Below are positions 26,580 to 35,529 of a DNA stretch of 64,000 nt, one piece after another. Numbering within the stretch: the stretch's first letter is position 1; the number at the start of each line of letters is the position of its first letter. Origin of the DNA: Terriglobia bacterium. Lineage in GTDB: Bacteria > Acidobacteriota > Terriglobia > Bryobacterales > Bryobacteraceae. The stretch covers positions 83,076 through 147,075 of the forward strand of contig JAJPHN010000014.1 in assembly GCA_021325235.1 (NCBI GenBank), read 5' to 3'. The notes beneath the pieces were generated by a model. It did not search any database. It was given only the letters and a program-made list of their open reading frames with translations, and was not told the DNA's origin. The position numbers were made by a program, and so were the translations under genes.

Positions 26580-27575
26580 ATGAACTTAGAAGAAGTCGCC
26601 AAATTAGCGAGGGTTTCCACCGCAACCGTCTCGCGTGTGCTGAACAACGTGGGGCCGGTGCGCGCCTCCACCCGAGCGCGCGTTCTCAAAGCTGTCGAAG
26701 AGCTGAAGTACACGCCCAATCTGCACGCGCGCAATCTGGCGGGCGGCAAGAGCCGGACGTTCGGGATGATCGTTTCCAATCTCGAGAATCCCTTCTTTTT
26801 TGACGTGTTCAAAGCTGCTGAGCAGACAGCACGCGCCCACGGCTTCGAGATCGTGCTGGCCAATACCGACTACGATCCCGAGCATCTGGTGCGGAATCTT
26901 CGGCTGATGCTGGGCCGCCGCGTCGCCGGCATGGCGCTCGTGATCTCCGAAATGGATCCGGCCGTGAACCAGGAATTTGCGGAACTCGACATTCCGGCAG
27001 TGTTCTACGACGTCGGCTCCCCGCAGCATAACGTGGCCAATATCACCGTGAATTACGGAAAGGGCATCGAGCGGGCCGTGCATTACCTGCATGCGCTCGG
27101 CCATACGCGGATGGCGTTTGTGGGCCACCATCCGAGCCTTGGGCCGCTCAGTATTCGCGAACGCGTCTTTCGCGAAACAGTAGGCGAATTTGCTTCCGCC
27201 ATCGACTGGAAAGTCGTTGCCAGCGCGGATACGATCGACGGCGGCCGCCAGGCTACTCGCGAACTGCTCGCCTCGGGGCTCGATCCGACCGCCATCATCT
27301 GCGTCAACGACTTCATGGCGCTCGGCGTGCTGCACGAGCTGCGCGATTGCGGTAGGCAGGTGCCGTACGACGTTTCGGTCACCGGCTTCGATAACATCAA
27401 GCTCGCCGAAGTGGCGTGGCCGCCGCTCACAACTGTCCATATTCCGCGCGACCGCATCGGCCAGATGATGGTGCAGGTCTTGATGACTCCGGAGGCTTCA
27501 TCGGAGCGCGGCCGCAACTTCGTGATCGATCCCGAGTTCGTCGTGCGCGCTTCTACCGGGCCCGTGCGCAGTTAG
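26580..27575 (+). CDS. LacI-family transcriptional regulator
   Basis: A 331-residue regulator. The N-terminal helix-turn-helix is textbook (NLEEVAKLARVSTATVSRVLNN) with the hinge segment ELKYTPNLHARNLAGGKS. It is followed by a periplasmic-binding-protein-like effector domain (SRTFGMIVSNLENPFFFDVFKA through TTVHIPRDRIGQMMVQVL). Its neighbour across 26456-26579 is a two-gene arabinose unit with a LacI-type operator, so repression released by arabinose or an oligosaccharide is the best guess. A TAATAT box at 26562-26567 with TTGCGG 15 bases upstream may be its promoter, and a CAAGCGC half-site lies between. Confidence 0.92.
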   Translation: MNLEEVAKLARVSTATVSRVLNNVGPVRASTRARVLKAVEELKYTPNLHARNLAGGKSRTFGMIVSNLENPFFFDVFKAAEQTARAHGFEIVLANTDYDPEHLVRNLRLMLGRRVAGMALVISEMDPAVNQEFAELDIPAVFYDVGSPQHNVANITVNYGKGIERAVHYLHALGHTRMAFVGHHPSLGPLSIRERVFRETVGEFASAIDWKVVASADTIDGGRQATRELLASGLDPTAIICVNDFMALGVLHELRDCGRQVPYDVSVTGFDNIKLAEVAWPPLTTVHIPRDRIGQMMVQVLMTPEASSERGRNFVIDPEFVVRASTGPVRS

Positions 27576-27620
27576 ACTCTGCTGGAATAGCCGCAGCTTA
27601 ATCGAGGACCAACGTCGCGC

Positions 27621-29822
27621 TCAGTCTTTATCCTGATCGAATAGCGAAGTCCGGTCGATCTTTTCGCCCTTGAAGTAAACGCTGTTGATGTGCTCCGTGA
27701 CGCCGATGTCCTGCAGCGGATCGCCATCGAGCAACAGGAACGTCGCATCGCGCCCGGGCTGGATCAGTCCGATGCGATCATCGGCCCGAAGCACCTTCGC
27801 CGCATTGTAGGTAGCCGCTTGGAGAGCAATCGCAGGCGGAATACCATCCTGAACCCAAAGTTCGAGCTCGTGCTGCACTGTCGGCCCGTGCACAACCAGC
27901 AGATTGCCGGCATCGGTTCCGGTAATCAGCAGCACCCCGCTCGCGTAAGCCGCCTTCAGATTGCCGCGAACGTTGTCCCAGACATGCTCAAAGGGTGCCG
28001 CTGGCTTTTCCGGCTTGTTCTTTTTGAGAAAGGCGCGCGTGTCCTCGAGCAGATCACCTGGTCCGACCTGCTGCAGCAGCGAGCGGTTCAATAGCTCCGG
28101 GTTGCCATTGTGCAGGTAAAGCAGACCTTCGTAGATGCTGAGCGTCGGGTCGTATGCAATCTGCTTTGCCTTCATGTCTGCGAAAAGTGCCGGCGGAACG
28201 GGCAGTTCCATCGAGCCATGCTCAATCGAGTTCGTTCCGGCGGTAATCGCATCGCGCATATCGGTGGTATTTCCGGTGTGCGTTGCGGAGGGCAGGTTGT
28301 CTTTCTTGGCCTCCGCGATCACCGCATCGTAGATGTTGGTATCCAGTCGGTTGAACAAGCCCCATTCGGCATTTCCCGACTCAAGAACGGCCTTGATGCC
28401 GTCCACGCCGGATTTTTTCAGTGCATCCACCTGCTGGCGGGCTTCGTCGGCCGATTTCGGTTCGCGCAGAAATTCTGCCTTTGCTTGCTGTTTCGCCTGG
28501 TCGGGGAAGTTCGCGATGAGTTCTTCGGGATGTCCGCCCGCCGCCGTGAACAAAGGTCCGCAAACGAAAAGCTCGGCGCCGAGATAGCGGCCTGATCTCA
28601 CCAATTCCCGCCATTCCAGCGAGGAATGCAGAAAATCGCCGGTACTGCGTATCGCGGTGATGCCGCTATAGAGATACGCTGCCAAACGGCGTTTCGCCAA
28701 CTTCGGGTCCGCGTATTTCGCTGCCTCTTTGTACACGCCGCCCGGTGCGCCGATATGAACGTGCATGTCGATCAGTCCCGGCAGCAGAGTTTTGCCGGAA
28801 CCATCGACGATCTCCGCATGAAGCGCTTTGGGATCGGAAGGCGGCGTGCCGAAAACCTGCGCGATCTTTCCGTCCCGCACGAGAACGGCGCCTTTTTCAA
28901 TTACGGTCCCGTTCCCCACGAAGACCTTCACGTTCTGCACAAGAGTCGACCCGCGCCGCATCAGAGTGCGCGTGAGCATCTTCGTCTTCTCGACGTTCTG
29001 CAAGGTGCGCGCCTGGTAAACACCCATGAATACGAAGGGCGCGAGTACCGCTAACAGCCACAGCTTCGCGCTGGCGGCGATCTTCTCTTCCTTTTCCCAG
29101 CGAAACAGCTTTGTGCCGAGCACCAGCGCAACCCCGAGCGTCACCACCAGCGCAATCACGGGAATGATGTTGCTGAAAAAACTCTCGCCGCCGAGCATCA
29201 GACTCTGCAAACCCTGGAACAGGTAGGTCGCCGGCAAAAACTGTGCGATCTTTTGCAGCCAGACGGGCATCATGCTGAGCGGAAACGTGGCCCCGCTCAG
29301 GAACAGCATCGGCAGATACAGCAGCTGTGTGATGATCGACATCTCCTGCATCGAATTCACCACGCCCGCGATGATCATGCCGAGAGAGCGGAAGGCAATC
29401 ACGCCGATCGATAGAAAAATCAGAATCGAAATCAGATTGTGTGGAAGCGGCGCGCGGTAAATCACCTTGCCGAAGAAGAAAAAGAGAAAAACGGAGGGCA
29501 GGAATGCGACCAGCCCAGAGGCGATTCCGGCCACAATAATCGGCAGCGGCCCTACTGGCGCTACCTTGAAGCGCCGCAGTACATTGGTTTCACGATCCTG
29601 TACGGCGCGCATACCCGCGCCGAAGAAACCGTTGCCGAGCACACCGATGATCAGCACCATCGTGATCACCTGCGTCATCGCGCCCGAACTCTCCGAGACA
29701 TGAAAGGATTGCGCGAAAAGAAAAAAGAAACTCAGTGGGAAAAGATAACTGAAGAACAGCACCGAGCGGTCGCGCGCCATCAGCCGGAGATTGCTCTTGA
29801 TCTGCGCGATGTAGGGACGCAT
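27621..29822 (-). CDS. ABC-2 type permease fused to a metal-dependent amidohydrolase
   Basis: A 733-residue fusion. Residues 1-240 are an ABC-2 exporter permease with six membrane segments (near 20-40, 50-71, 92-121, 129-156, 160-186, 215-240). A basic segment follows, then an extra seventh helix at about 253-270 (KLWLLAVLAPFVFMGVYQ). Residues 285-733 are a complete imidazolonepropionase/prolidase-like amidohydrolase with HxH at H354/H356 (IDMHVHI), lysine K477 (GIKAVLES), H515 (THTGN), H535 (EHGSM) and D637 (TGTDAG). With the seventh helix, the hydrolase should lie on the periplasmic side. It follows its ABC ATPase gene by three bases. The substrate is unknown. Confidence 0.9.
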   Translation of the reverse strand: MRPYIAQIKSNLRLMARDRSVLFFSYLFPLSFFFLFAQSFHVSESSGAMTQVITMVLIIGVLGNGFFGAGMRAVQDRETNVLRRFKVAPVGPLPIIVAGIASGLVAFLPSVFLFFFFGKVIYRAPLPHNLISILIFLSIGVIAFRSLGMIIAGVVNSMQEMSIITQLLYLPMLFLSGATFPLSMMPVWLQKIAQFLPATYLFQGLQSLMLGGESFFSNIIPVIALVVTLGVALVLGTKLFRWEKEEKIAASAKLWLLAVLAPFVFMGVYQARTLQNVEKTKMLTRTLMRRGSTLVQNVKVFVGNGTVIEKGAVLVRDGKIAQVFGTPPSDPKALHAEIVDGSGKTLLPGLIDMHVHIGAPGGVYKEAAKYADPKLAKRRLAAYLYSGITAIRSTGDFLHSSLEWRELVRSGRYLGAELFVCGPLFTAAGGHPEELIANFPDQAKQQAKAEFLREPKSADEARQQVDALKKSGVDGIKAVLESGNAEWGLFNRLDTNIYDAVIAEAKKDNLPSATHTGNTTDMRDAITAGTNSIEHGSMELPVPPALFADMKAKQIAYDPTLSIYEGLLYLHNGNPELLNRSLLQQVGPGDLLEDTRAFLKKNKPEKPAAPFEHVWDNVRGNLKAAYASGVLLITGTDAGNLLVVHGPTVQHELELWVQDGIPPAIALQAATYNAAKVLRADDRIGLIQPGRDATFLLLDGDPLQDIGVTEHINSVYFKGEKIDRTSLFDQDKD

Positions 29823-29825
29823 TGG

Positions 29826-30755
29826 TTACTCCCTCAGCTTCTTTCCGGTGAGCTCGATAAAGACATCTTCAAGAGTCGGCCGCTTCAGATGAATATCGGC
29901 CAGCTTCAGGCCGCAGCCATCGACGTAGCGAACCAGCTCCACCACGGCTGCGGCGGGCTCGTCCGTCTGCAGGGAAATCGTCCGGCCGTTGTCTGCAAAG
30001 CTGCATTTCGCACCCTGCACAAGCGGCGGCAGATTCTCCGGCGGTATCGGCGCGCTGGCTGTCACTTCCACTACGGTGAGTCCGAGAACGCGCTGTTGAA
30101 TTTCGCGCGGCTTGCCCTGTTCAATGATCTTGCCGCCATCGATGATGGCCACGCGATCGCACAGGCGTTCGGCTTCCTCGATGTAATGTGTCGTCAGCAG
30201 GATCGTTTTGCCGGCCGCCTTGAGTTCTTCGATGATCGTATGGATCTCGTGGCGGACCTGCGGATCGAGCCCGGTCGTCGGCTCGTCCAGGAACAAAATG
30301 GCCGGGTCGTTGAGCAGCGCAAGAGCGAGTGCAACCCGCTGTTTCTGTCCGCCCGAAAGTGTTTTGTAAAACGCGTCGCGTTTCTCCCAGAGCTGAAGCC
30401 GCTTAAGAAGTTTGTCGCGATCCGTGTGACGGTCGTAAAAGGCATCGAAGAGCTCAAGCGCTTCGTGTGTCTTCATTTTGTCCGGTAGATTCGTGGCCTG
30501 CAGGCAGACACCGATCTGATTCTTCACTTCGCGGCTGTTCACTGCCGGATCGAACCCAAGCACGGATACTTCGCCACTCGTGCGCGGACGAAGCCCTTCC
30601 AGGATTTCGACCGTAGTCGTCTTTCCCGCGCCATTCGGGCCAAGCAATCCGAAGACTTCCCCGGTTTCAACTGCCAGATCGATCCCCCGCACCGCCTCCA
30701 CCGCGCCGTATCTCTTCGTTAACCCGCGCGCTTCGATCGCCGGTCGCTCGTTCAT
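29826..30755 (-). CDS. ABC transporter ATP-binding protein (ABC-2 exporter type)
   Basis: A 309-residue ATPase with Walker A GPNGAGKTTT near 37-46, signature LSGGQKQR, Walker B ILFLDEPTTGLDP and the H-loop TTHYIEEAE. The C-terminal roughly 80 residues (ENLPPLVQGAKCSF to PTLEDVFIELTGKKL) are the regulatory extension found in DrrA/CcmA-like exporters. It powers the permease half of the fusion gene three bases downstream. Its ATG overlaps the methyltransferase stop by four bases. Confidence 0.95.
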   Translation of the reverse strand: MNERPAIEARGLTKRYGAVEAVRGIDLAVETGEVFGLLGPNGAGKTTTVEILEGLRPRTSGEVSVLGFDPAVNSREVKNQIGVCLQATNLPDKMKTHEALELFDAFYDRHTDRDKLLKRLQLWEKRDAFYKTLSGGQKQRVALALALLNDPAILFLDEPTTGLDPQVRHEIHTIIEELKAAGKTILLTTHYIEEAERLCDRVAIIDGGKIIEQGKPREIQQRVLGLTVVEVTASAPIPPENLPPLVQGAKCSFADNGRTISLQTDEPAAAVVELVRYVDGCGLKLADIHLKRPTLEDVFIELTGKKLRE

Positions 30756-31429
30756 GCTTGATCTTGAACATTGTAGAGGAGTGCCCTTGCGCCCGTGCTT
30801 AGCGTGCGGTCCTCGATCCGCCGCAGGAAGCGATGCTGCATCGCTTCTCGCGCGAATCTCTCGCTCGAGAGCGTACCGGTAAAAAGAAGTCGCAGCGGCC
30901 GCGGATGCTCCCGATACGACTCCCCGACTCGCTCCAGAAGCATTCGAAGAGCAGCGCCCGAGAGCGGGTTGAAAAGAAATATCAGCGTCGTATCCCGCGG
31001 GATCGAATATTCGAGCGCGTTGGCATTCACGATTTCCACCTCACCGCAAACGGTTTTCTGCCGAATTCGAGCAACGTTCTGGCGGGCGAGCGCGCAAAGC
31101 TCGGAAGAAATCTCAACCCCAATGACTCTGCGGAAGGGATGCATCGCCGCCACACAAACCGCCCGTCCCATCCCGGAGCCAACATCGAGGAACACGTCGT
31201 CGCGCGAAACGGATGCGAGCGCGAGCGATTCATCCAGATCGCGATAACTGACGGGCTGGTAGTGAACGAAATCGGGCGAGCCCGTATCCGGCGCATTTAC
31301 ACTCGAAGTGGCGATCCCGAAGCTCCGGTCGCGGGAACCGTCGAGCAGGCGATCGAGTGCCCAGGTGATCGTAGCGCCCGGCCCGGCGCGCAAACGAAAA
31401 AACAGTTCCGCCGCGAGTTCGCGCATCAC
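30752..31429 (-). CDS. Class I SAM-dependent methyltransferase
   Basis: A 225-residue protein with motif I VFLDVGSGMGRAVCVAA, an acidic end of strand 2 in VIGVEIS, and a later strand DTTLIFLFNPLSG. N-terminal residues (FVHYQPVSYRDLDESL) precede the Rossmann fold, an arrangement I have seen in small uncharacterised methyltransferases. The target is not evident. It overlaps the GT-C gene upstream and the ABC ATPase downstream by four bases each, so it is locked into the six-gene operon. It is not a close copy of the other methyltransferase in the operon. Confidence 0.8.
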   Translation of the reverse strand: MMRELAAELFFRLRAGPGATITWALDRLLDGSRDRSFGIATSSVNAPDTGSPDFVHYQPVSYRDLDESLALASVSRDDVFLDVGSGMGRAVCVAAMHPFRRVIGVEISSELCALARQNVARIRQKTVCGEVEIVNANALEYSIPRDTTLIFLFNPLSGAALRMLLERVGESYREHPRPLRLLFTGTLSSERFAREAMQHRFLRRIEDRTLSTGARALLYNVQDQA

Positions 31430-33087
31430 GGCTGCCCTTCGCTCAGGCGCGGGGGTGTGTTGTCGGGCTCGAGATAAACAACCTTGCGGTCCGGATAGTA
31501 GCCGATGAGCTGCCGGTCGTCTTGCGGGCCCAGATCGCGCGCAAACACGATGCGTGTGCTATCAATGGAGGCCGCGTTCCAGACCCATTCGTCCTGAAAA
31601 ATGTGGTGCGGAGAATAGTGTACGAAGACGAGCAGTTTGCCCGGGATACGCGCGAGCTGATCGGCCACAAACACCCGCCGTTGCGCGGAGCTCGGATGAG
31701 TGATCGCGTCCCAGGTCTCGTACCGGAGCAGCGGATGCAGGTTGCCGGGCCGTTCAAAAAGATGAAGGCTGTACCAGAGCGCGAACTCCGCCACGCAAAG
31801 AAGCAGCAGCACGCGAGCCACCTGCGCGCCGACTGCTTCGCCGCGGATCTCGATTTGCGAAATGCGCCGCAATCCGGCAACCGCCACCAGCAGGAACAGA
31901 CACGTAACCGCCGCCAGGTAATGCGCCAGGAGATACGGAAACAGGTTTGTACCCAGAGCGAACACGGCCAGCGAAGCGGCAGCCCATTGATGCACCCGGT
32001 TGCGCAAAGTGAAAAGAAAGGCGAACAAAGCCAGGTAGAGCGGCGGCAGGAAGAAGAAGCGGTAGTCGCGCACGCGGTACTCGAGCCGGAGAAGAAAGTG
32101 CGAAACGGAATCCCGGTCTGGTCCGTGCATGAGCAGTTGGGAACGATACTCGAGGTCCTGCTCGCGGGTAAGCGGAACGTGCGGTGTAGCCGGCTTCTCG
32201 ATCGTGAGCGTGGTCGGGACGCCGTATTGGTACTGGCTCAATGCCTCCGGTAAATTACCAAACGAACCCGTTACGGCCTTGTTGTGCAGGAGCATCAGAA
32301 TCACGGCTGGCGCGAGTGCGGTCGAAGCCAAAGCAAGCGCGCGGGGGCTAAGCCGCTGCTTTGAAAACGCAAAAAAGAGGCAAACTGTTGTGAACAGCAG
32401 CAGCGATTCGAATGGACGCGTAAGCAGATGAAGTCCGAGCCCCGCGCCGAGTAAAAGAGGGATTGGCTTCGTTTTTTCAAGCCGGGGCAGGGCACCGAAA
32501 ACCAGACATCCGACCGCCGCGGGGAGCGCCCCTCCCCAATAGCAGTTCATCCACAGGCAGAGCGGGCCGAACTGAATAACGGCGAGCACGCCTCCCGCCA
32601 GCGCCCAGACCGGCGGCACATAGGCGCGGAGCATCCAGTACGAAAGGCTGCAGAGCGCGCCGGTGGCGATTAGAACTCCGGTCCAGGCAAAGCCCGAAAT
32701 CGCGCGGCCAAAGGCGAGCATGAGTCCCTGGCCGAGGGGGTAAATGGAGCTGTAGGTCGGCTGCTGGAGTACAAAAAACGTCTCGAAAAACTGGTGAAGC
32801 GCATGGGGCGGATTTGCCAGCCGGAAATGCAGCAAGGTATCCGCGACAAGCAGATGGCTGAACTCGTCGTAGAAGTTCGGAACCGGAACCGGATGGTCCG
32901 GCAGCAGCGCGAGACGGAGAAGAATTGGCGTAACGAACAGCAGAATCATTATGAGTTGGGTTCGTTCCGCAAAAACGCGGACCCGTGCGCGCAGAGCCGG
33001 GGTCCAGAGAAAAGCGAAGATAACGAGAACGGCCGCGAGCCAGACTTCCAGCCAGTCGGCAGGCCCGAACGTATTGTTGACGGGCAT
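31426..33087 (-). CDS. Polytopic membrane protein, GT-C glycosyltransferase-like (copy 1)
   Basis: A 553-residue protein with about ten or more membrane helices and a C-terminal soluble part after about residue 440. An acidic pair D74-E75 in the first loop (NFYDEFSHLL) sits where GT-C enzymes such as ArnT, PMT or RgtB place their catalytic acid. It is followed by RLANPPHALHQFFE and the block PTYSSIYPLGQG at 110-121. The same blocks occur in the 33789-35486 gene, so the two are paralogues. Function as a lipid-linked sugar transferase is inference from fold and motif only. It lies 6 bases from the next upstream gene. Confidence 0.75.
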   Translation of the reverse strand: MPVNNTFGPADWLEVWLAAVLVIFAFLWTPALRARVRVFAERTQLIMILLFVTPILLRLALLPDHPVPVPNFYDEFSHLLVADTLLHFRLANPPHALHQFFETFFVLQQPTYSSIYPLGQGLMLAFGRAISGFAWTGVLIATGALCSLSYWMLRAYVPPVWALAGGVLAVIQFGPLCLWMNCYWGGALPAAVGCLVFGALPRLEKTKPIPLLLGAGLGLHLLTRPFESLLLFTTVCLFFAFSKQRLSPRALALASTALAPAVILMLLHNKAVTGSFGNLPEALSQYQYGVPTTLTIEKPATPHVPLTREQDLEYRSQLLMHGPDRDSVSHFLLRLEYRVRDYRFFFLPPLYLALFAFLFTLRNRVHQWAAASLAVFALGTNLFPYLLAHYLAAVTCLFLLVAVAGLRRISQIEIRGEAVGAQVARVLLLLCVAEFALWYSLHLFERPGNLHPLLRYETWDAITHPSSAQRRVFVADQLARIPGKLLVFVHYSPHHIFQDEWVWNAASIDSTRIVFARDLGPQDDRQLIGYYPDRKVVYLEPDNTPPRLSEGQP

Positions 33088-33093
33088 CGCCGC

Positions 33094-33792
33094 TCAGGTC
33101 TCTTTCACAGCAATCGCAATCAGCGAGGTGGCTGGCCAGGGCAGGTAGCGATCGACGCGCCGGACGAACGGGACCACGGCATTGAACAGAAGCAGTTGCG
33201 TGTTGCTGAGCGTTCGACGGCGAAGAATACGCGAATTGAGGATCCAGCCGGGCAGGGTAGCGCGATTGAACTGCAGCATGCGGTCGAGCCGGAAACCTGC
33301 AGCCCGCATTTTCCCTCTCAGCTCGCGCCTCGAATAGCGGCGCTGGTGTTCGAGCACCTCGTCGAGCGACCCGAACGCGATTTTGCACTGCGGCACAAGC
33401 ACGATGGTGAGGCCGCCCGGACGAAGGGAATCGTGGATATTGCGCAAAGTGGCTTCGTCGTCCGGGATGTGCTCGAGAACATTCAGCGCGATGACGGTAT
33501 CGAAGCGCTCGCGGAGGCTCTCGAAGGCAGATGGATCCGCGGCATCGGAAAAGAGCCTGTCCACGTTCGTCTGTTGCGGCAAACGCCGCTGCAGCGCTTC
33601 CAGGTGCTCTTCTTCGGTATCGAGCGCAACGTAGTGATCCGCAAGCGGGCTGAGGAATTCGGTGAGATTACCGATTCCGGCGCCGATTTCGAGAACGTTG
33701 CCGCGAACAAACGGCGCAATCGTATCCGCCATCCAGCGGTTGAAGTGCCGGGCCCGCGCCATCTGGAACAGCATTTCTGTTCCGGGGTTCAT
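33094..33792 (-). CDS. Class I SAM-dependent methyltransferase (UbiG/Methyltransf_11 type)
   Basis: I start at the ATG at 33792, which overlaps the upstream stop by four bases, giving 232 residues. The frame to 33954 only shadows the neighbour. Motif I is VLEIGAGIGNLTEF (33-46), the acidic residue of strand 2 is in YVALDTEEEHL, and motif II/III are FDTVIALNVLEHIPDDE and LRPGGLTIVLVP. The C-terminal part (RRYSRRELRGKMRAAGF, then a possible helix near SNTQLLLFNAVVPFVRR) resembles methyltransferases acting beside glycosyltransferases. It is sandwiched between two GT-C-like genes. Confidence 0.85.
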   Translation of the reverse strand: MNPGTEMLFQMARARHFNRWMADTIAPFVRGNVLEIGAGIGNLTEFLSPLADHYVALDTEEEHLEALQRRLPQQTNVDRLFSDAADPSAFESLRERFDTVIALNVLEHIPDDEATLRNIHDSLRPGGLTIVLVPQCKIAFGSLDEVLEHQRRYSRRELRGKMRAAGFRLDRMLQFNRATLPGWILNSRILRRRTLSNTQLLLFNAVVPFVRRVDRYLPWPATSLIAIAVKET

Positions 33793-35486
33793 TGCGGCGG
33801 ATAGGGCGTCAGGTGTGGAGGATGGAAATCGGGTTCGAGAAGCCATTTCTTGCGGGAAGGGAAGTAGCGCTCCAATTTTTGATTTTCGTCTGCGCCCAGA
33901 TCGAGAGCCCAGATTATGCGCGCTCGACCGATATCGGCTGCGTTTGCGATCCACTCGCCAAAACGATGCTGCCGGGTGTACCGAACGAATACGAGTTGAT
34001 CACCCGGCGCGGCGGCGAGGTCACGTGCGATGGAGATGCGTCCTTCGGGATCGCCATGGTTGACGAAATCCCAGGTCTCATACGTTGTCACCGCGAGAAG
34101 AGCGGGATGATTCGAAAGATGGATGGCGTACCAGAAAACAAAATGCGCGCCACACAGGCAGATCAGGAGCACGGCTGCGAGGGGATTGCGGCGGTGCAGC
34201 GCGCACATTCCGCAAAGCGCCCATAACAGGAATAGGCACGCCACCGCCGCGATGTACTGGGTGTGGAAGTAGGGATAGAAATTTGTACCGAAAAAAAAGA
34301 AGCCTAGAACGGTAAGCACAAACAGGAAAATTGTGCGCCGGCGAAAGGCAAAGGGCAGCGCAAGAAAAAGCGGCGCCAGCAGGAAGAAGCGGGCGTATGG
34401 AAGACGTTCGAGAAGCCGCGAGACGTAGCGGGCCGGCGAATCGGCAGCAGATCCATGAATCGCGGCTTGCGCGCGGTAATCGAGTTCCTGCTCCGGTGTG
34501 AGCGGGTTGTGTGGAACGGGATTGGGCTCGAAGGTGAAGCTGGCCGGTACACCGTATTGATAACGGCTCAGCTGGTAAGGGAGTTGGGTCCAGCCTCCCG
34601 TGACGGCTTTGTTTTGCGCCAGGAGGAGGCCGAATGCGAGTAGCGGAAGCGGGGCCGCAAAGATAAGCATGCGCCGGTGTTCCGGTCTCGTCAAACAGAC
34701 TGCATAGGCGAAAACACAAACGCAGAGCAGGACGAATTCAAAAGGACGGGTGAGTAACTGCAGTGACAGGCCGAGACCGAGCAACCAGACCGCGCGGCGC
34801 GAGCCGAGTCTTGGAAGCGCGCCAAAGACGAGGCATCCGGCACAGGCAGAGAGCGAGCCGCCCCAGTAGGAATTGGTCCATGGATTGAGCGGCCCGAATT
34901 GAACAACAGCGAGCAAACCTCCGGCGAGTGCCCAGATTGCCGGAATCCAGGCGCGCAGCATCCAATAGCAGAGCGCAGGCAGCGCGGCCGAAACGAGCAG
35001 AACACCCGCCCAGTAGCTGCCGAAGAGGGTTCGTCCCAGAGCGAGTGCGATGCCTTGCCCGGGTGGATAAATCGAGCTGTAAGTGGGGTGCTGGAGGATA
35101 AAGACAGCTTCGAAGAACTGAGAAAGCGGGTGGGGCGGATTCGCGAGACGCAGGTGACGCAGCGTGTCCGCCAGGAGAATGTAGCTGAAGTCGTCGGCAC
35201 CGGCGGGAATCGGGACAGGTGCCGCTGCGAGCAAAGCGAGGCGAAGTGCCAGGCCGAGCGCAAACAGAGTGAGCATGGCGACGGCTGGAGACTGAGCGAG
35301 CTTCCGCGCATACGGCTGTAGCGCTACGCGCGCGAATAGCAAAATCGAGAGAAGAAGCGCCAGCGAAAAAACGACAAAATCGGCTGCTCCGAAACCGATC
35401 GGATTGCGCAAGGGCAGGAATGAGCGGAAAAGATCGAAAAGATACACGGTTTTGCAGTCCGAAACGCATGGCGGAGAGGCCGCCAA
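33789..35486 (-). CDS. Polytopic membrane protein, GT-C glycosyltransferase-like (copy 2)
   Basis: A 565-residue paralogue of the 31426-33087 protein. Shared blocks are DDFSYILLADTLRHLRLANP (starting at residue 98) and PTYSSIYPPGQG at 134-145, and both end with a soluble domain containing LVFVRYTRQH and a DLGADENQKL segment (LVFVHYSPHH and DLGPQDDRQL in copy 1). It has about ten or more hydrophobic segments. The acidic pair D98-D99 is the likely catalytic centre if it is a glycosyltransferase. It appears to be the first gene of the six-gene operon; the promoter would lie in or near the 43 bases shared with the divergent heme-copper gene. The start could be further downstream. Confidence 0.75.
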   Translation of the reverse strand: MAASPPCVSDCKTVYLFDLFRSFLPLRNPIGFGAADFVVFSLALLLSILLFARVALQPYARKLAQSPAVAMLTLFALGLALRLALLAAAPVPIPAGADDFSYILLADTLRHLRLANPPHPLSQFFEAVFILQHPTYSSIYPPGQGIALALGRTLFGSYWAGVLLVSAALPALCYWMLRAWIPAIWALAGGLLAVVQFGPLNPWTNSYWGGSLSACAGCLVFGALPRLGSRRAVWLLGLGLSLQLLTRPFEFVLLCVCVFAYAVCLTRPEHRRMLIFAAPLPLLAFGLLLAQNKAVTGGWTQLPYQLSRYQYGVPASFTFEPNPVPHNPLTPEQELDYRAQAAIHGSAADSPARYVSRLLERLPYARFFLLAPLFLALPFAFRRRTIFLFVLTVLGFFFFGTNFYPYFHTQYIAAVACLFLLWALCGMCALHRRNPLAAVLLICLCGAHFVFWYAIHLSNHPALLAVTTYETWDFVNHGDPEGRISIARDLAAAPGDQLVFVRYTRQHRFGEWIANAADIGRARIIWALDLGADENQKLERYFPSRKKWLLEPDFHPPHLTPYPPQ

Positions 35487-35529
35487 ACTCGATATACTCG
35501 GTTTCAGGCGCCCCGGGAGCGCCGGTCAC

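Noticed and set aside
33792..33954. Longer start for the methyltransferase in the GT-C operon
   Set aside because: The extra 54 residues fall entirely within the upstream gene; the ATG at 33792 overlaps the upstream stop by four bases and begins the domain.
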